The notes under the pieces: model-generated
The model's input: the letters and a program-made list of their open reading frames with translations, nothing else
Database searches by the model: none
Told to the model about the DNA's origin: nothing
In this document: positions 48,979 to 60,660 of the stretch, in pieces
Position numbering within the stretch: the stretch's first letter is position 1
Layout: the number at the start of each line of letters is the position of its first letter
Program-made: the position numbers and the translations under genes
NCBI GenBank assembly: GCA_015178975.1
Contig: WHVD01000010.1
Span: 868,001-932,000, forward strand
Source of the DNA: Hysterangium stoloniferum
Taxonomy: Eukaryota > Basidiomycota > Agaricomycetes > Hysterangiales > Hysterangiaceae
Reading direction: 5' to 3'
DNA: 64,000 nt

Positions 48979-50330
48979 TGTGATGTATCAACATTATCTC
49001 ATAATATTCTCTTAATTTTCTTTGAATTATTTAATATTTTCTTTAATTTCTATTGTATTTTTATTATGTTTATTGTGAAAAATAGGCCTTATTCCTTTTA
49101 ACTTTGCATAAATAATAGCATATATGAACTCATATTATGCTATTATATCTTAGTTAATTTATTATAATTTTTAACTAATTATTTATATTTTATTTACTTA
49201 GTTATTACCTTTCGGCACCTTGTGCAGCCTAGTTTGCGCATTTTTGGAGTCATGTGACTTATTACATAAGCCTCCAGTGTCGGGATGTCACACGAGTCAC
49301 GAATGTCACTACCCGAGTCACACAAGTCACGAATGTGACTACTCGAGTCACACAAGTCACGATTGTGACTACCCGAGTCACACAAGTCACAAACGTGACT
49401 ACCCGAGTCATTATTAGGTTCCGCCGACTCATCGTTTGCTTCCGTCCCGGGACCGCGGCCTTGAACCTTCATGTTCAAGCAAGAGGTTAGAACCCTTGTC
49501 TCAGAGAAGGGAATCACATGTTAAACAAAGGGTAAATAATGAGTAGAATATGAGGTCATTATGATCTCACTAATGACCTCATAAACTAAATAGTTAGCTA
49601 ATCATTGAGTTGTCAAAATGTATATAAGGAGGGCCAAGTTTCCAATAAAATCTATCTCACACATATTTTACAGTACAGCACAGAAGCTTACCTCATCATC
49701 CTAAGTACAATAATAGCCTTAGTCTGATACACTCACTGCAAGCACCTACACTTGCAGCATCTTGAATCTTTGTCAGCAACTCTTGGACTTAGCTAATCAT
49801 CTAAGTTCCCCAGCCTCACAGCTACCCTTTAGGCTTATTAATTAGATAATAAACCTAATAAGTATCTAAGTATCCTTACTGAAATCCCTGCCAATACTAG
49901 ATTACTCAAGGCCCAGCCCTAAGTTTATTGAATTAATCAAGTACAAGCACTCAGATAATCCAATACAATTTATTGTCTCTATTAATAAATTATTTAACAA
50001 CTTGTTAAATAACTATTAATAGTTACAAATAAGCATACAAAAATCCGAAGCTCTTATATCAAGTCTCTGCCAAGTTACTGCGCATATATTCAGCTTCCAG
50101 CCCCTATTCTCAAGGAATAGTTCTTGTATTTGCTAAAAGAGTCATACACAGTTCTATTGAACCTTTCAATAATCAAAATAAGCATTGATTTGAGTTGTTT
50201 AAGCTTCATAGCGCAGCTCATTAATCTATCAGTATTTAAATTACTGGACCTTTGCTTGTTTTATTGTTGAAGCTCTGTGACACTATAGCATCTATTGAGC
50301 TATCTAAGAGAATCCCCTGAATACATTACA
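48979..50330 (+). mobile_element. Solo LTR of a different retroelement, nested in the 5' LTR
   Basis: 1352 bp with TG...CA ends (TGTGATGTAT and ATACATTACA, near-perfect inverted termini) flanked by a perfect 5-bp duplication ACTTG (48974-48978 and 50331-50335). AT-rich, with a TATATAAGGA promoter-like motif at about 49621 and no coding capacity. A short tandem array sits at 49291..49410. Best read as a solo LTR left by recombination; orientation assigned from the TATA box. The superfamily is unknown. Confidence 0.85.
49291..49410 (+). repeat. ~30-bp minisatellite, four copies
   Basis: Unit resembles AGTCACACAAGTCACGAATG followed by TGACTACCCG. The GTCAC and GTGAC half-sites make each unit partly palindromic. 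It lies inside the solo LTR, upstream of its TATA box. Confidence 0.85.
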
Positions 50331-51090
50331 ACTTGGCTTCAGCTTATAGGCTGCACCCTCGCTAGATCGTGTTGTCCAATTTCAAACGGACGGACGGGGA
50401 TCCCGGGGAGTCCGGGCGGGGTTCGTGGGTCGTAGGTCGTAAGTCGGGGGTCGTGGGTCGTGGGTCGTGAGTCGAGTTGGTTGAGAGAGATAGATGCGCC
50501 GGAGCCCGTGGGCTCCAACTAGTGCGAGCGATGTGAATCAAGTAAGGTTTTAGAGCGGAAAATATTATTAGATTACTGGGGGGAATCTAAGCTAATTTTC
50601 TGACTGGATTGTATGTACAACATCTGCCAGTTTATATAGACCATGGAGTGAATGACATACCAAATCCAGTAATGGTGAAACGAAACTAACAAAACATGAA
50701 ACGGGAATAGTAAACACCAAATTGGTGTTAGGAACGGAACGGAACGGAGCGGAGTCCGAATCGTGACAAAGCATAACCCATAACGGGAAATGGAGCGGGA
50801 GCGGAGTCCTAAATCGTGACAGGTCATTTGACTAAAACGGGAACGGGGCTCGATTAGAGCGGTAACGGGATTCTAAGCGGACTGATGCGTGGGACGAAGA
50901 CGGACATAGACAGAGACGGAGTCCGGGGGAAGTCCGGTGACTGATATGTGTCGTAATGAGGTTGAACGTAACAAGTCTTGACATAACGGAGTCCGGGCGG
51001 GAAATCCTATAAACAGACGATTGGTGCTTGTATCGCGTGGGGGCGTACGAGTTAGTGCCCGGAGTCCGGCGGGATTGTCCGGTTATAACA

Positions 51091-51626
51091 AGACTCCACT
51101 CCTGCTCTGTTTCCCATTATGGTTTATGATTTGTCACAATTCGGACTCCGCTCTGTTCCGTCCTGTTCCTAACACCAAATTTGGTGTTTACTATTCTTGT
51201 TTTATGTTTTGTTAGTTTCGTTTCATTATTACTGGATTTGGTATGTCATTCATTCCACGGTCTATTTAGTCTGGCAGATGTTGTACATACAATCCAGTCA
51301 GAAAATTGGCTTAGATTCCCCCCAGTAACCTAATACATTTTCCGCTCTAAACTCCTACTTGAATCACACTGCTCACGCTAGTTGGAGCCCATGGGGTCCG
51401 GCGCATCTATCTCTCTTATCTATCTCGACTCACGACCTCTCAACCCATGACCTCTGACCTATGACCCTTCGACCCATGAACCCCACCTGGACTCCCCGGG
51501 ATTCCCATCCGCCTGTCTGAAATTGGACAACATGATCTCGCGAGGGTGCAGCCTATAAGCTGAAGCCAAGTCCTACCAGATATTCCATGGGTTTCTCCGG
51601 AAACCCGTTGTGTACGTACCCTAACA
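51091..51626 (+). mobile_element. Older solo LTR, right part
   Basis: Continuation of 41343..41637; ends CCTAACA at 51626 and is followed by AGATC (51627-51631), the perfect partner of the target duplication at 41338-41342. Confidence 0.85.
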
Positions 51627-51631
51627 AGATC

Positions 51632-52632
51632 CTAATAAATGGTTAATACCTTCCCATGCCAACACACAGTTTGAAAATGTGCTCTGTGTTCAGGGATACA
51701 TGCAGTGACTAACCAAGGCTCCCTGCTCAAAAAGCAATTATCCTGCAACACAACAAAAAGTCAAGAACTCTGGAATATTCTACACAGAGTCTCATCCATA
51801 GTAATACTCCTCAGTGCATTTCAGCATTTCAAATAAAGAATTTTTTTCAAAAGTCCTTCCCTCTCCTGCACAATAATCACTTTAGACACCCTCATCCAAG
51901 GCCTTTGTCTGTTCCAGATTTTCTCCTGACATCATTCAGCCTAGCTGCAATTTTTTCCTCAACCACAGTAGTAGATGAAGTATTAACCAAAATACAGTGC
52001 AGTAGCATTTCCAACAGCTTGATTGATCTCTCTTCGCTCTTTCCCTCTCTGATCAAACAGCCAAGGTCCAGACCAATCAGTCACTTGTAGCCATAGCCAT
52101 AGACAGCAAACTAATGGACGGAAATTCCCCAACCATTTATGTAATTATACATACGCCTTAATAATTTGCCTGCTTATCTTTTTATCCACCCCCTCACCCC
52201 CTATTCCCCCCATGATATCATTATCTTTTTTATTTTGAAAAAAAAAGGCATAGGATTTGATTTTGGTATCTATATATCAATCGATACTGATCTCACCTAA
52301 TATAGTTGAAAATTGAATTATATCTATTCTAGAGGCTATGAATATTCTCAGCTTGAATTGCTTCCGTGGCAGTGCCAGAGTTGTTACCGCTCTGCTGTAA
52401 CCACATAAAGCCTACTTCCATTTTCCACTTGACTTGTACTAGCAATACGGTAAATTGCTGTGACTTCTAGTAAAGACCCTTGTGTCGATTATTCGATTAT
52501 CCTTATCCTTTCGCTGCCAGCGGCAATCGCAAATTCGCACAGCCGACGTTCGCTTAGTCTCCTGTTAACGACAGAGCATTACTATTACTTCTATCACCAC
52601 CAGATTTTTTCCGGGTTTTCCGCGCACTCATA
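51632..52632. other. Right edge of the old transposon block and DM9 promoter region
   Basis: Bases 51632 to about 52130 are CpG-poor like the substrate left of 41343, so both are halves of the same old sequence. From about 52.3 kb normal base use returns. The last few hundred bases should hold the DM9 promoter. No gene. Confidence 0.45.
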
Positions 52633-53205
52633 ATGGGTTATGATCAAGCAGCACCGGCGCCATCCACACCGTCCCAAGTCCCACCAATCCCACCCCCCGC
52701 GGGACATCGATTCCCACTCTCCACAGACGATGCATTCCCTGCCATACAGTCCCTACCCCCAACCTCACTGTACGATCTTGGAGGCCCACACCAAGTCGTC
52801 TATGTAGGTTCAGCAATATTCGGTTCATCCATACATCCTTGCAAAATCGCACCGCATCTTGACCCGCCAGTGCGTGTTCCATATGGCGGTGTAGAACATG
52901 AGCACAGGGGACGGTATGATCTGCTGCCAATTGATGATAAGACCATGGAATGGGTTAACACGGGCCACGGGCGGGTTCCTCAAGGAAGGAGACCCATCGA
53001 AGGGGGATATGAAGAAGGAGGAAATAGATTATTTCATGCTATTGCATTTATAGAGGGAATCTGGATTCCTGGAAAGACTGGGGAGCATCTCGTTAGTGAT
53101 ATTAGTCTCTATTCTTGAGTATTATGCATTGAAACTCTATAGGGAGGGGCTAATATTGCTTTTGGGGGAGAAAGGGTTGTTCAAGATAATTATCAAATAC
53201 TGTGA
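52633..53205 (+). CDS. DM9-repeat (DUF3421) protein
   Basis: Two exons, 52633..53091 and 53143..53205 (173 aa). The GTTAGT...TATAG intron restores the family motif EHLGGANIAFGGE across the junction. The N-terminal 45 residues are Pro-rich. Then two DM9 repeats: VYVGSAIFGSSIHPCKIAPH with VRVPYGGVEHEHRGRYDLL, and GNRLFHAIAFIEGIWIPGKT with GGANIAFGGERVVQDNYQIL at the C-terminus. DM9 proteins occur widely in fungi and animals; some animal members bind mannose-type glycans. No signal peptide, so it is probably cytoplasmic. Its biological role in fungi is not established. Lies close to the transposon block. Confidence 0.88.
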
Positions 53206-56200
53206 GTGCTTAGTGGTTCTGAATCTGCAACTTCCAAAGATAATAACCGTCCGTTCAGGTGTTGGCGATACTGATTATATCAAGAAAAATGATTCAATAT
53301 AACTTTTGTGATATGTATTGAGTTTGCTTTCGATGAATGCTTTGATTGTTTAAACGGTTACAGTCTCAACGTGTTGGTATCGAGGCTTCAGACCGGCCAC
53401 AGTGCACCAGTCGACTCCTGCGGAGTACTCCCGGCAGTCAGAATGAGCGGAACGCGATTATTCTCATGTTAAAACTGAATCAGGGATTTAGCTCATTGAG
53501 ATTAAGCATTAGAGAATGCGAGGTTAGAAGGTCCATTATTGGTCCGAGATACTTCCACGTATGTGCATATATATCTAATACTATTCGCGTGTTCCTCGAT
53601 AATGTCCGTCTTGTCTCTTGCTCATACCCAGAATCATAATGCAACGCTAGGGATACCTGTCTGGTCCACTGCTGTGCCTTCTGATGACGTTAATGTACGG
53701 CTGCCACTCGATTTGCACTAATCTCATTGTTGGAGGCTTGCGTCATGATCTCCGGCAGCTCTGTTTGCTTCATTTGCTTTTTCGAAGACAGATGAGTTAC
53801 TCTTGCAGTTCCTTTATCGCCAGGGTCAACAAAGCTATTGGATGTTCCGTCTCAGTTTGGATACTTTACTACAGCACGCATAATTGTACTATATCGCAAG
53901 GTTTGACAGCACCTTGCGCTAACCTCGAGGTAAGCTGCTGTTCCCTAGTCGGCAGCCAAATCACAATGTCAACCCGACCTAAAATTATTTTCATTCATTA
54001 AATCCCCGGACTATACTAACCTTGCCTGTGAATTATGCACATCAAGTTTCTACTTTGGTCCACTAAGCATGGTTTGAGAAAGCCTGGCGATACACAACCA
54101 CTCGAAATGGATTCATTATGGCTATTCATTTTTTCTGTTTAGAACCATTAATGTAGATAATCTTTCACGTAAGTACATGTCGTCAGGTACGTTGATTTTT
54201 CATGCAATTTTATTTTCTTTCTTGGGTCGTCTAAGTTCAGCTCTCTGAAATTTGTGGCTTCTCCGGTAGTGAAAGTTTTAATGCTTTCTTCGTCAATAAT
54301 TATCTTACAGTGGTCGCCGCACCTCAAAACTGTCTTCTGTCCTCGTCGAGTTCGCAGACTACTCAACCCTATGAGCCGGCTCATTCACAGCAGACGCGCA
54401 TAATGGAACGACCGCTCGAATCCTTCGTACCGTGCCTGCCATATCTTTTGGGTTATGCCGATATAGCTTGTTTCCTCTTCCTGCAAAAATTGTCCCACAA
54501 CGTATCATTCTAGACAGCTTCCTTTCTGCCCTAAATCCAAACTGATAGTTGCCGAGTCATATTTAACCTGATGCCTGCAGTCTAAGGAAAACTCTTCATT
54601 TTCTAATTATATCCTGGCCGTGCATCATCAACATGCTCTCCATGTATCTTAGATACGAAGCACTACGCGCCGGCCGTCAGAATTTGGACTTCGAAGTGTT
54701 GCACAGGAACCTGGGTATCTGCGCTAATACACCAGAAAGATTCCAAACGTGCTTCTTATTAGAAAGCCGGATTCGTACGGGTAAGTGATGCATAGCCCCA
54801 GTATTTCAAAAGCAGTTCATTTCCACTGTTCATTGCTAGCTGTATTCAATTTCGAATTGAAACATCTCTAGTTGAGGAGCGGAGGCCGGTTGAGTCTAAC
54901 TCTCTACATTCATTCGATGTGGTTTCCTTCCATTATATAGAGTAGTAGTGATCCACCATGCCAGCTGCACCGCTTTATCTACAGATTTGTATTTCTGTAT
55001 AACAACGTTGGAAACACGTGCCTGTCATGTCCCTGCTTCCTAGTAGCAAAATCACCTTTGTGGTTTCTGCACAGCAAACGGTATCGTACCCGTCGTGGAC
55101 TCGTGGTGACCATTAGCCAATGCATGATTTTCAAATCAACCTAATTATCGAAGAAGCAGATTGATACCAATATTACCTCATTAATGCCTTTCTGGTAGTC
55201 CTATATTTATGCCGGATTCCCGTTTTCGGATGTTTGCAAGCCAACACTTTGCTTACGCCCACTCATTGAGAATTGCATATTGATTATCAGGCCCTTCTTT
55301 ATCGGGGAGAGTCACTACGAACCGCTGAGTGCCCAATTTTGGACTGTAGACAGTGCGTAAGCCAGCCATCAGAGAGTCACCAGTTCTGATTATATTGGTG
55401 TTCTCTGGCACAGATCAGCGCCCGCCAGCTCGGTACCGCAGTTTGGCTGCTCATGATAATTGTGTCAGTGGCCTCGAGGCAGAAGCATGGTAAGACCGAC
55501 AAGTAAGAGTGTTAGATCCTGTTGGTTTGGCTCTATGTCCGGTCCCATTGGCCTACAACGTATTGTCATGGCCCAGTTTGGTTCGCGTGAGCTTTCTCCG
55601 AATACGATCCCGCAAAGGCTTGAGATAACATGCAAGTAAAATGTGGCATGCGTGAGGTGCGTGAGAGTTGGTACCGGATATAGCAGCCATGTACCTTTCC
55701 TCACTAGTACAAGGGGCAGTGCCCGCTAAACACTTTCAAATGATGCTGAGCTTTCAAGAAATCATTGTCTCGTATCCCTTTTATGTAGTGTTGGGTCAGC
55801 TGGCTTCCACCCATTACGCCGCCGGCCAATCATCTTGCTCGTGGTATATAACTCCAGGTCCCCTATATCCAAATTGCGGTTCTTCACACCCACCCCATCT
55901 TTTTCTCCTCATTTCACCCATACTGTCTTCCCGCTGCAGAGAAGTCGACGACAACACCTACAAGTAGTAAGACCCAGCCGAAATTCACGCCACTCCGTCT
56001 ACAATACCCCCCAAAAACCAGCAGGCACTTTACCTCACTGGCTATCAGAACTAGCAACGTAACAGGTGCACCGTATAGACATACAGCACTCAATATTAGC
56101 ACAACCATAATTTCTCGCATCAACCAGCACACCTGGTATACTTTACCATCGTGGCGCTCCTCTCTGACTTGACCGTGACAAACAGCCTCCCATTATTCTG

Positions 56201-56317
56201 TCAAATTCTGTTAAATCGGGAGCATACTTCATCATTATTCGGTGCATATTTCCTGGAAGAACTGTGTAATCACCCTTATAACCCTCCGCAATTCAACTGG
56301 CGCATCTAGCATCTAGC
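53206..56317. other. Gene-poor stretch upstream of FKH-D
   Basis: No well-supported gene. A possible remnant begins at an ATG at 54633 (MLSMYLRYEALRAGRQNLDF), reaches a GTAAGT donor near 54780 and can be joined to a short exon near 54839, but the product would be only about 60 residues. The minus frame at 54148..54384 has protein-like composition but no motif. The promoter of FKH-D lies at the right end. Confidence 0.35.
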
Positions 56318-57285
56318 ATGGGATCCAAGAACGCTGACTCGAAGCTCGAGAAGTAGGTACCGAGAACGACGGATGTACCATGAACTAATCGATGCATATT
56401 GAAAGGTACTTTCCTCTAGTGCGGCAATACCAACGGGACGACGGCCTGTACCCCAACAGATGGTACTATCCATCAGAATACCACCAAGCCGCGTTTGACA
56501 CGCTTTTGTCGCTTGATGGTCAGTTATTCTTTGTTTTGACTGAGGTCCATGGCTTATAGCTCTTAGATCAATTTTTACAGAAACGAGACCGAATAGGTCT
56601 CAACTCGCTAACAAGCAAAGTACCCGAGACCCCTGAAAAACCTCCACAGCATACACTTCGGATAGTCTTGGAATCTGTGATTCTAGGTTCTCCGAATCAA
56701 ATGCTTACATTCGGGGAGATCTGTTTCGCTCTTAGATTGCGATTTCCCTATTATGAAAATTGTAACATGAAGCAAACGCGGTGGCGGGTGAGTCGTTACT
56801 CGATATCTACATAGCACCTTGACTCAATATATTCCCAACAATAGAAAACTCTTACGAGGCTACTCCCTAGAAAGTTCATTCACGTTAAATTTGATGATAA
56901 ACATTATTGGAAAATCAATAATGAACTTCAACTTCGAAGATGTAAATGTGGTGATTATCATGGGTTAAAAGAGTCTGAGCAGAGTACGACCTATTATTTC
57001 ACTCCTCAATCATTGACTACTGGCAGTGAAAGCATCAAGATGGATTATAGTCCCTCCAGTAACTACCTGGAGGTTTTTGAGACGGAAGGCAGCTCCTCGA
57101 ATAGTATACTGGATGATAGTGATGCTGAAGACTCGGAAGACGACTGCAACGGTGGACTGGGCAGTCGTTACAGTAACTTTCCTTCGGTTCCAGCCGAATC
57201 CATTCCCGGAGGGCCCTCCGGCATTTCATCACGCCGGTGTATTCTTCTCCCCCCTCCCGTGGACCTAAAGTTCCAAGCCCGCTGA
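56318..57285 (+). CDS. Divergent forkhead-domain protein, FKH-D (shortest paralogue)
   Basis: Exons 56318..56352, 56406..56518, 56567..56787, 56845..57285 (269 aa, phases close). Tyrosine box RWYYPSEYHQAAFDTLLSLD at about 30-49, a phase-1 intron, then DQFLQKRDRIGLNSL, nearly the same as FKH-B. Winged helix: RIVLESVILGSP, LTFGEICFALRLRFPYY, RWR, phase-0 intron, recognition slot KTLTRLLPRKFIH, wing DDKHYWKINNE. No basic patch like that of A-C follows; instead there is a small CKCGDYHG segment and later a strongly acidic stretch (DDSDAEDSEDD). The C-terminus has RRCILLPPP, echoing the ILxLPP motif of B and C. Canonical Asn/His of the recognition helix are Lys/Arg. Most derived of the four; may act without DNA contact (inference). 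Confidence 0.85.
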
Positions 57286-58569
57286 CATATCGATCCACTG
57301 GATACATTCCGACCACGGGCCCCATCCTCTACACCTCACTTTCTTATCTGCTCTAGTGCTTTCGTTGTTCGTTTTCGAACCCCGTTTTGAAACCGCTTTC
57401 GACCAGATCGACCATAACTTTTGACCACCGAAGTCTCCCATCTCAGTATTCTTCTCTAACCATGACCCATTGTATGAGTAGTATGGATTGAGGCCCAAAT
57501 CCCCTCCCGTTATCGCATCCATACATTCCATTCAAGTTGAATGCCTTGGAGCCTGGAAACTATCTGCTAATGTTTTGCTATACGTAGTTCATTCATAACC
57601 TATAAAATTTTCCAGCAGACAACATCGTGATTCTGCAATTTGAAGTTGGTTATAATGGTGGGATAGATTGCTCAGAAATTTGAACACGCGGGGATAGAGA
57701 CCAACTGTGGAAACTTAAATTGCAGTTCCGTCTAAGTCGGAACTTGCCTAGTACTACTGAAATCCTATGTAAATGTCTGTCTCTCTGTAAGAATACTATT
57801 CTAGAGAGAAAAGGGAACTCAGACCTACCAATAGAGTACCTCAGGACTGACATTACGATCACTGACAGGATATTTAAAAAACATTAAGTGCTATACTCAG
57901 ATGCCGTATTTATTGGCGGCAGTCCACTGGAGCTCGTTTATGAGATCAGACATGGCGTTTTACCTTTAAGCTAGCCCTGGTCCTTGTCTGAAACCCCTAA
58001 GCACGATGAATTCAGTCCACAAGTAATTTCCCGCTAGTGTACTATGAGTGTAATCCTGACCATCTTACCACACAGATCCCATCACCGATCACTCCATCAT
58101 TATCTCTTGATCATCCTCCATTGTCCTGCCAATCCAAGCGAGATCTATTGTTCTTACCGCTCCGCCTCGATCGTCCCCTTTGTTTTTCTATTTCTTATTG
58201 TTCTTCTATTTTCCTTTTGTTCACACCTTAGCGACACCACCTTTATTGTTGACCGCACATGTGTTAACCCTTCCGAAAACGCACAAAAAAAGAACTGTAC
58301 AATTTTTACCTACTGTCTACGAAAAAAAAAACCTTGTCCTGTCTGTTATTGACCGATTGAGGTTAATACTACAACCTTTCACTTTTTTTTTTGACATCGA
58401 CAAAACCTATTGTACCACGTGTGTCTCGACTACCGTCGACCTACACCACCACTCACCCGGGCGGAAACGAGACGGAGACACCAACTTGGACTAAACCCTT
58501 TTTCGAACACCAATTCCACCCCACCTTCTCCCACGACCGAACCAAATGTTCCAAGAATATGCTATGTCA
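57286..58569. other. Intergenic DNA right of FKH-D
   Basis: No supported gene. Overlapping open frames at 58037..58648 (+) lie in pyrimidine-rich DNA and show no motif. Confidence 0.4.
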
Positions 58570-59109
58570 AGTTGGAATGCCCATGGGCTCGAATACACTG
58601 GTACTGGTTCTTAGAGTGAGAGATAAAATACTATTTATGCTAAGTTGATTTTCTGATTGGATTGTAGGTACATGTTTAACTAGACTATATAGAGCTGGAG
58701 ATTATTGTACTACAAATCCAGTAAGACAAAAAGACAAAATGGGTGAACAAGAAAAGACTGGGCATATCATACATACTAGGGACAAGGGTCAAGACAAAAT
58801 AGGAACAAACATGGGAGGCATAATAAACCAGATGTCAAATGGGATCAGGGGTGGATCAGGACAAAGATCTTCAAGCATCTAAGGCTCCAGAATATCCAGG
58901 CAAAGCCCAGTTGGTGAGTTGTACTGTAAAAGAGAGTGAAGTGCTTGTAGGATGGAGTCCAGGACCCAGCAGGTTTTCTGGTCCTAACAGTACCTTCCCT
59001 TTAAGGCTGATTTCCTAAAGAGGCCTTTGAGCTTGATAAGGTTTGTCAGTTACATGTATGTGTCAAGATTTCAGGTGATCTGGAGGTGTGGTTCAAAATG
59101 TGGGGGCCC

Positions 59110-59117
59110 TATAAAAA
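59110..59117 (+). promoter_or_regulatory. TATA box before antisense gene, copy 2
   Basis: TATAAAAA, 50 bp before the ATG at 59160, in the same position as the TATA box in the younger copy. Confidence 0.5.
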
Positions 59118-59159
59118 ACTTGAAAATAATAAAATATCTCTTTTCCTCAAGCCACCATC

Positions 59160-60107
59160 ATGGGCCCAAAACTGACACCCAGATGCCAAACCACCAATCC
59201 CATTTCCCATGGTACTTCCATGGCACCTGGTATCAGGCCCCCTCTCACTGCTGCTCAAATTCTTGAGCAGTGTGAAGAGCAAAGATGGCAATGTGAGGAG
59301 GCTGAAAGGAAGGCCAAGGAGGAGGAGGAGTTTGAGAGAGAGTACCAAGTGGCAGTGGCCACAGAGAAAGAGGAGGAGGAGCAGAAAAAATGGGAGGAGC
59401 AGGAGGCTGCTAAGAAAGCAGTAAAGGAAAAGGTGGAGGCTGCATGGGCTATGGTGGAACATTCCTGGATGCCTGGAATGTCCATGGGAAAGGTAAGTTT
59501 ATACATATATATTTGAAAATTCATTTTAACTCCAAATTTAGTGCAAGGCAGCTGAGGCAGAGTCAGAATCCAAGGCAGAGCCTGGGACTCCACAGACAAA
59601 GGTAAGTGATGGATTCTAGAGACTTCCAGTACTAACAGGGTTCTCACAGAGAGCCAGGACCCACAGTGCTCCAGTTGTGCAGACCAGAACATGGGGTGCT
59701 TCTGAAAGGCTGGCCAGGGCCCAGGGTGTTGGCCATGTTAACACCTCAAGGCTAAGTGGTCATTGGTGCAAGAGGCCATGGGGACCAGTAACTGGGAGGT
59801 TGGAGGGGCTGTGGAAAGGTTGGGTGGAAGAGGCCCTGGGGCAGATAGTGGCAGGGATAGTAGCCCAAAATGCCTTGTTGGAGGAGGGGAATCAGGTGCA
59901 AAAGGCCATTGTGGAAAATCTCTGGGAGCTCTGCAGGGAGTTCCAGGAGTTTCTGGACAACTACTGGTTGTCCAGGATGTGGATGGTACCTATGAAGCAT
60001 CAGGGAGCAGAGAATCAGAGGAGCCCATGGGGTCTGAGGAAATACAGGAGTTGGTAAAGGAGAGAAAAGAAGGGGGTGCCAAGCCTGCTATAATAGAAGT
60101 AGATTAA
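59160..60107 (+). pseudogene. Antisense element gene, copy 2 (decayed)
   Basis: Opens MGPKLTPRCQTTNPISHGTS, parallel to copy 1, with the charged coiled coil intact to about 59490 and the same two intron positions (GTAAGT near 59492 and 59602). The cysteine cluster at 59667..59759 keeps C-x2-C-x6-C-x8-C-x2-C, but two in-frame stops have appeared and the last Cys is Trp. The coding end IIEVD before a stop at 60105-60107 matches IEIDE of copy 1. Confidence 0.75.
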
Positions 60108-60213
60108 AGATAATAATAATTTTTAATTCAAAGTGTAAAAAAAAATGAGAAAGCCATGAAAAACCTGCTTTAAACAGAATTAAAGACAAGTCAAAAAATC
60201 TGTAAGGCAAAGA

Positions 60214-60660
60214 GAGACATAGGGCTACAGGAAAAGATGATATGAATCCAAAAAGTATGGAGTCCAGGGGTATTGTGGCTAGAGGGAGGATAATGGGCTG
60301 GGTTTTTTAGGGTAAGCCATATGAAAGTCAAATACAATTTCCATGGCATTCCCAAGTTCTGTGGCCGAAATCCAAGATGTTTCTTCATCAGTATCCTCAT
60401 AACCTGCCCACTTGACCAAGTAGAGCAGTTTACAAGTGTGTCAACAATTGTCAATTTTTGAGTCTAAAATTTGTGATATTTCAAACTCGGGTTCTCTATC
60501 TATAATGACTGGAGGGGGCAGAGGTTGTACATACATGGTCCAGAATGGTGTTAGCAGTGCAAGGTTCTAACATTGAAACAGGAAATACTGGGTGTACCAC
60601 ATGCATGCTTTTGAGGAGCCAGAGGGTCCAGATACTGAACCAGCTTGTGCTATGATTTCA
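60214..60660 (-). pseudogene. Pol C-terminal fragment (integrase tail and chromodomain), copy 2
   Basis: Read leftward it follows the chromodomain region of the intact Pol, including the LLYLVKWAGYEDTDEETSW-like block near 60410 and the region matching FEISQILD near 60475. Interrupted by stops and small indels. Confidence 0.75.

Larger units (their letters stand above)
41638..51090 (-). mobile_element. Full-length Ty3/gypsy chromovirus-type LTR retrotransposon with a nested insertion
   Basis: Coding strand is minus. The 3' LTR is 41638..42463; the 5' LTR is 48917..51090, interrupted by a 1352-bp insertion. A perfect 5-bp target duplication AGACT flanks the element (41633-41637 and 51091-51095). 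A purine tract (AAAGGGAGGATAC, minus strand) abuts the 3' LTR. Gag and Pol (PR-RT-RH-IN-chromodomain) are in that order, with one frameshift and one nonsense codon in Pol. An extra gene on the opposite strand lies between integrase and the 3' LTR. LTRs are near identical apart from a 9-bp deletion and scattered substitutions, so the insertion is fairly recent. Confidence 0.95.
48917..51090 (-). repeat. 5' LTR of the gypsy element, interrupted
   Basis: Consists of 48917..48978 and 50336..51090 (817 bp in total) once the nested insertion and one copy of its ACTTG target are removed. A 9-bp deletion near 50880 relative to the 3' LTR explains the length difference. Confidence 0.92.

Noticed and set aside
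49291..49410. CRISPR-like short repeats
   Set aside because: Contiguous tandem units without unique spacers, inside a eukaryotic LTR.
58037..58648. Overlapping plus-strand frames of 60-100 codons
   Set aside because: Pyrimidine-rich intergenic DNA with no conserved motif.
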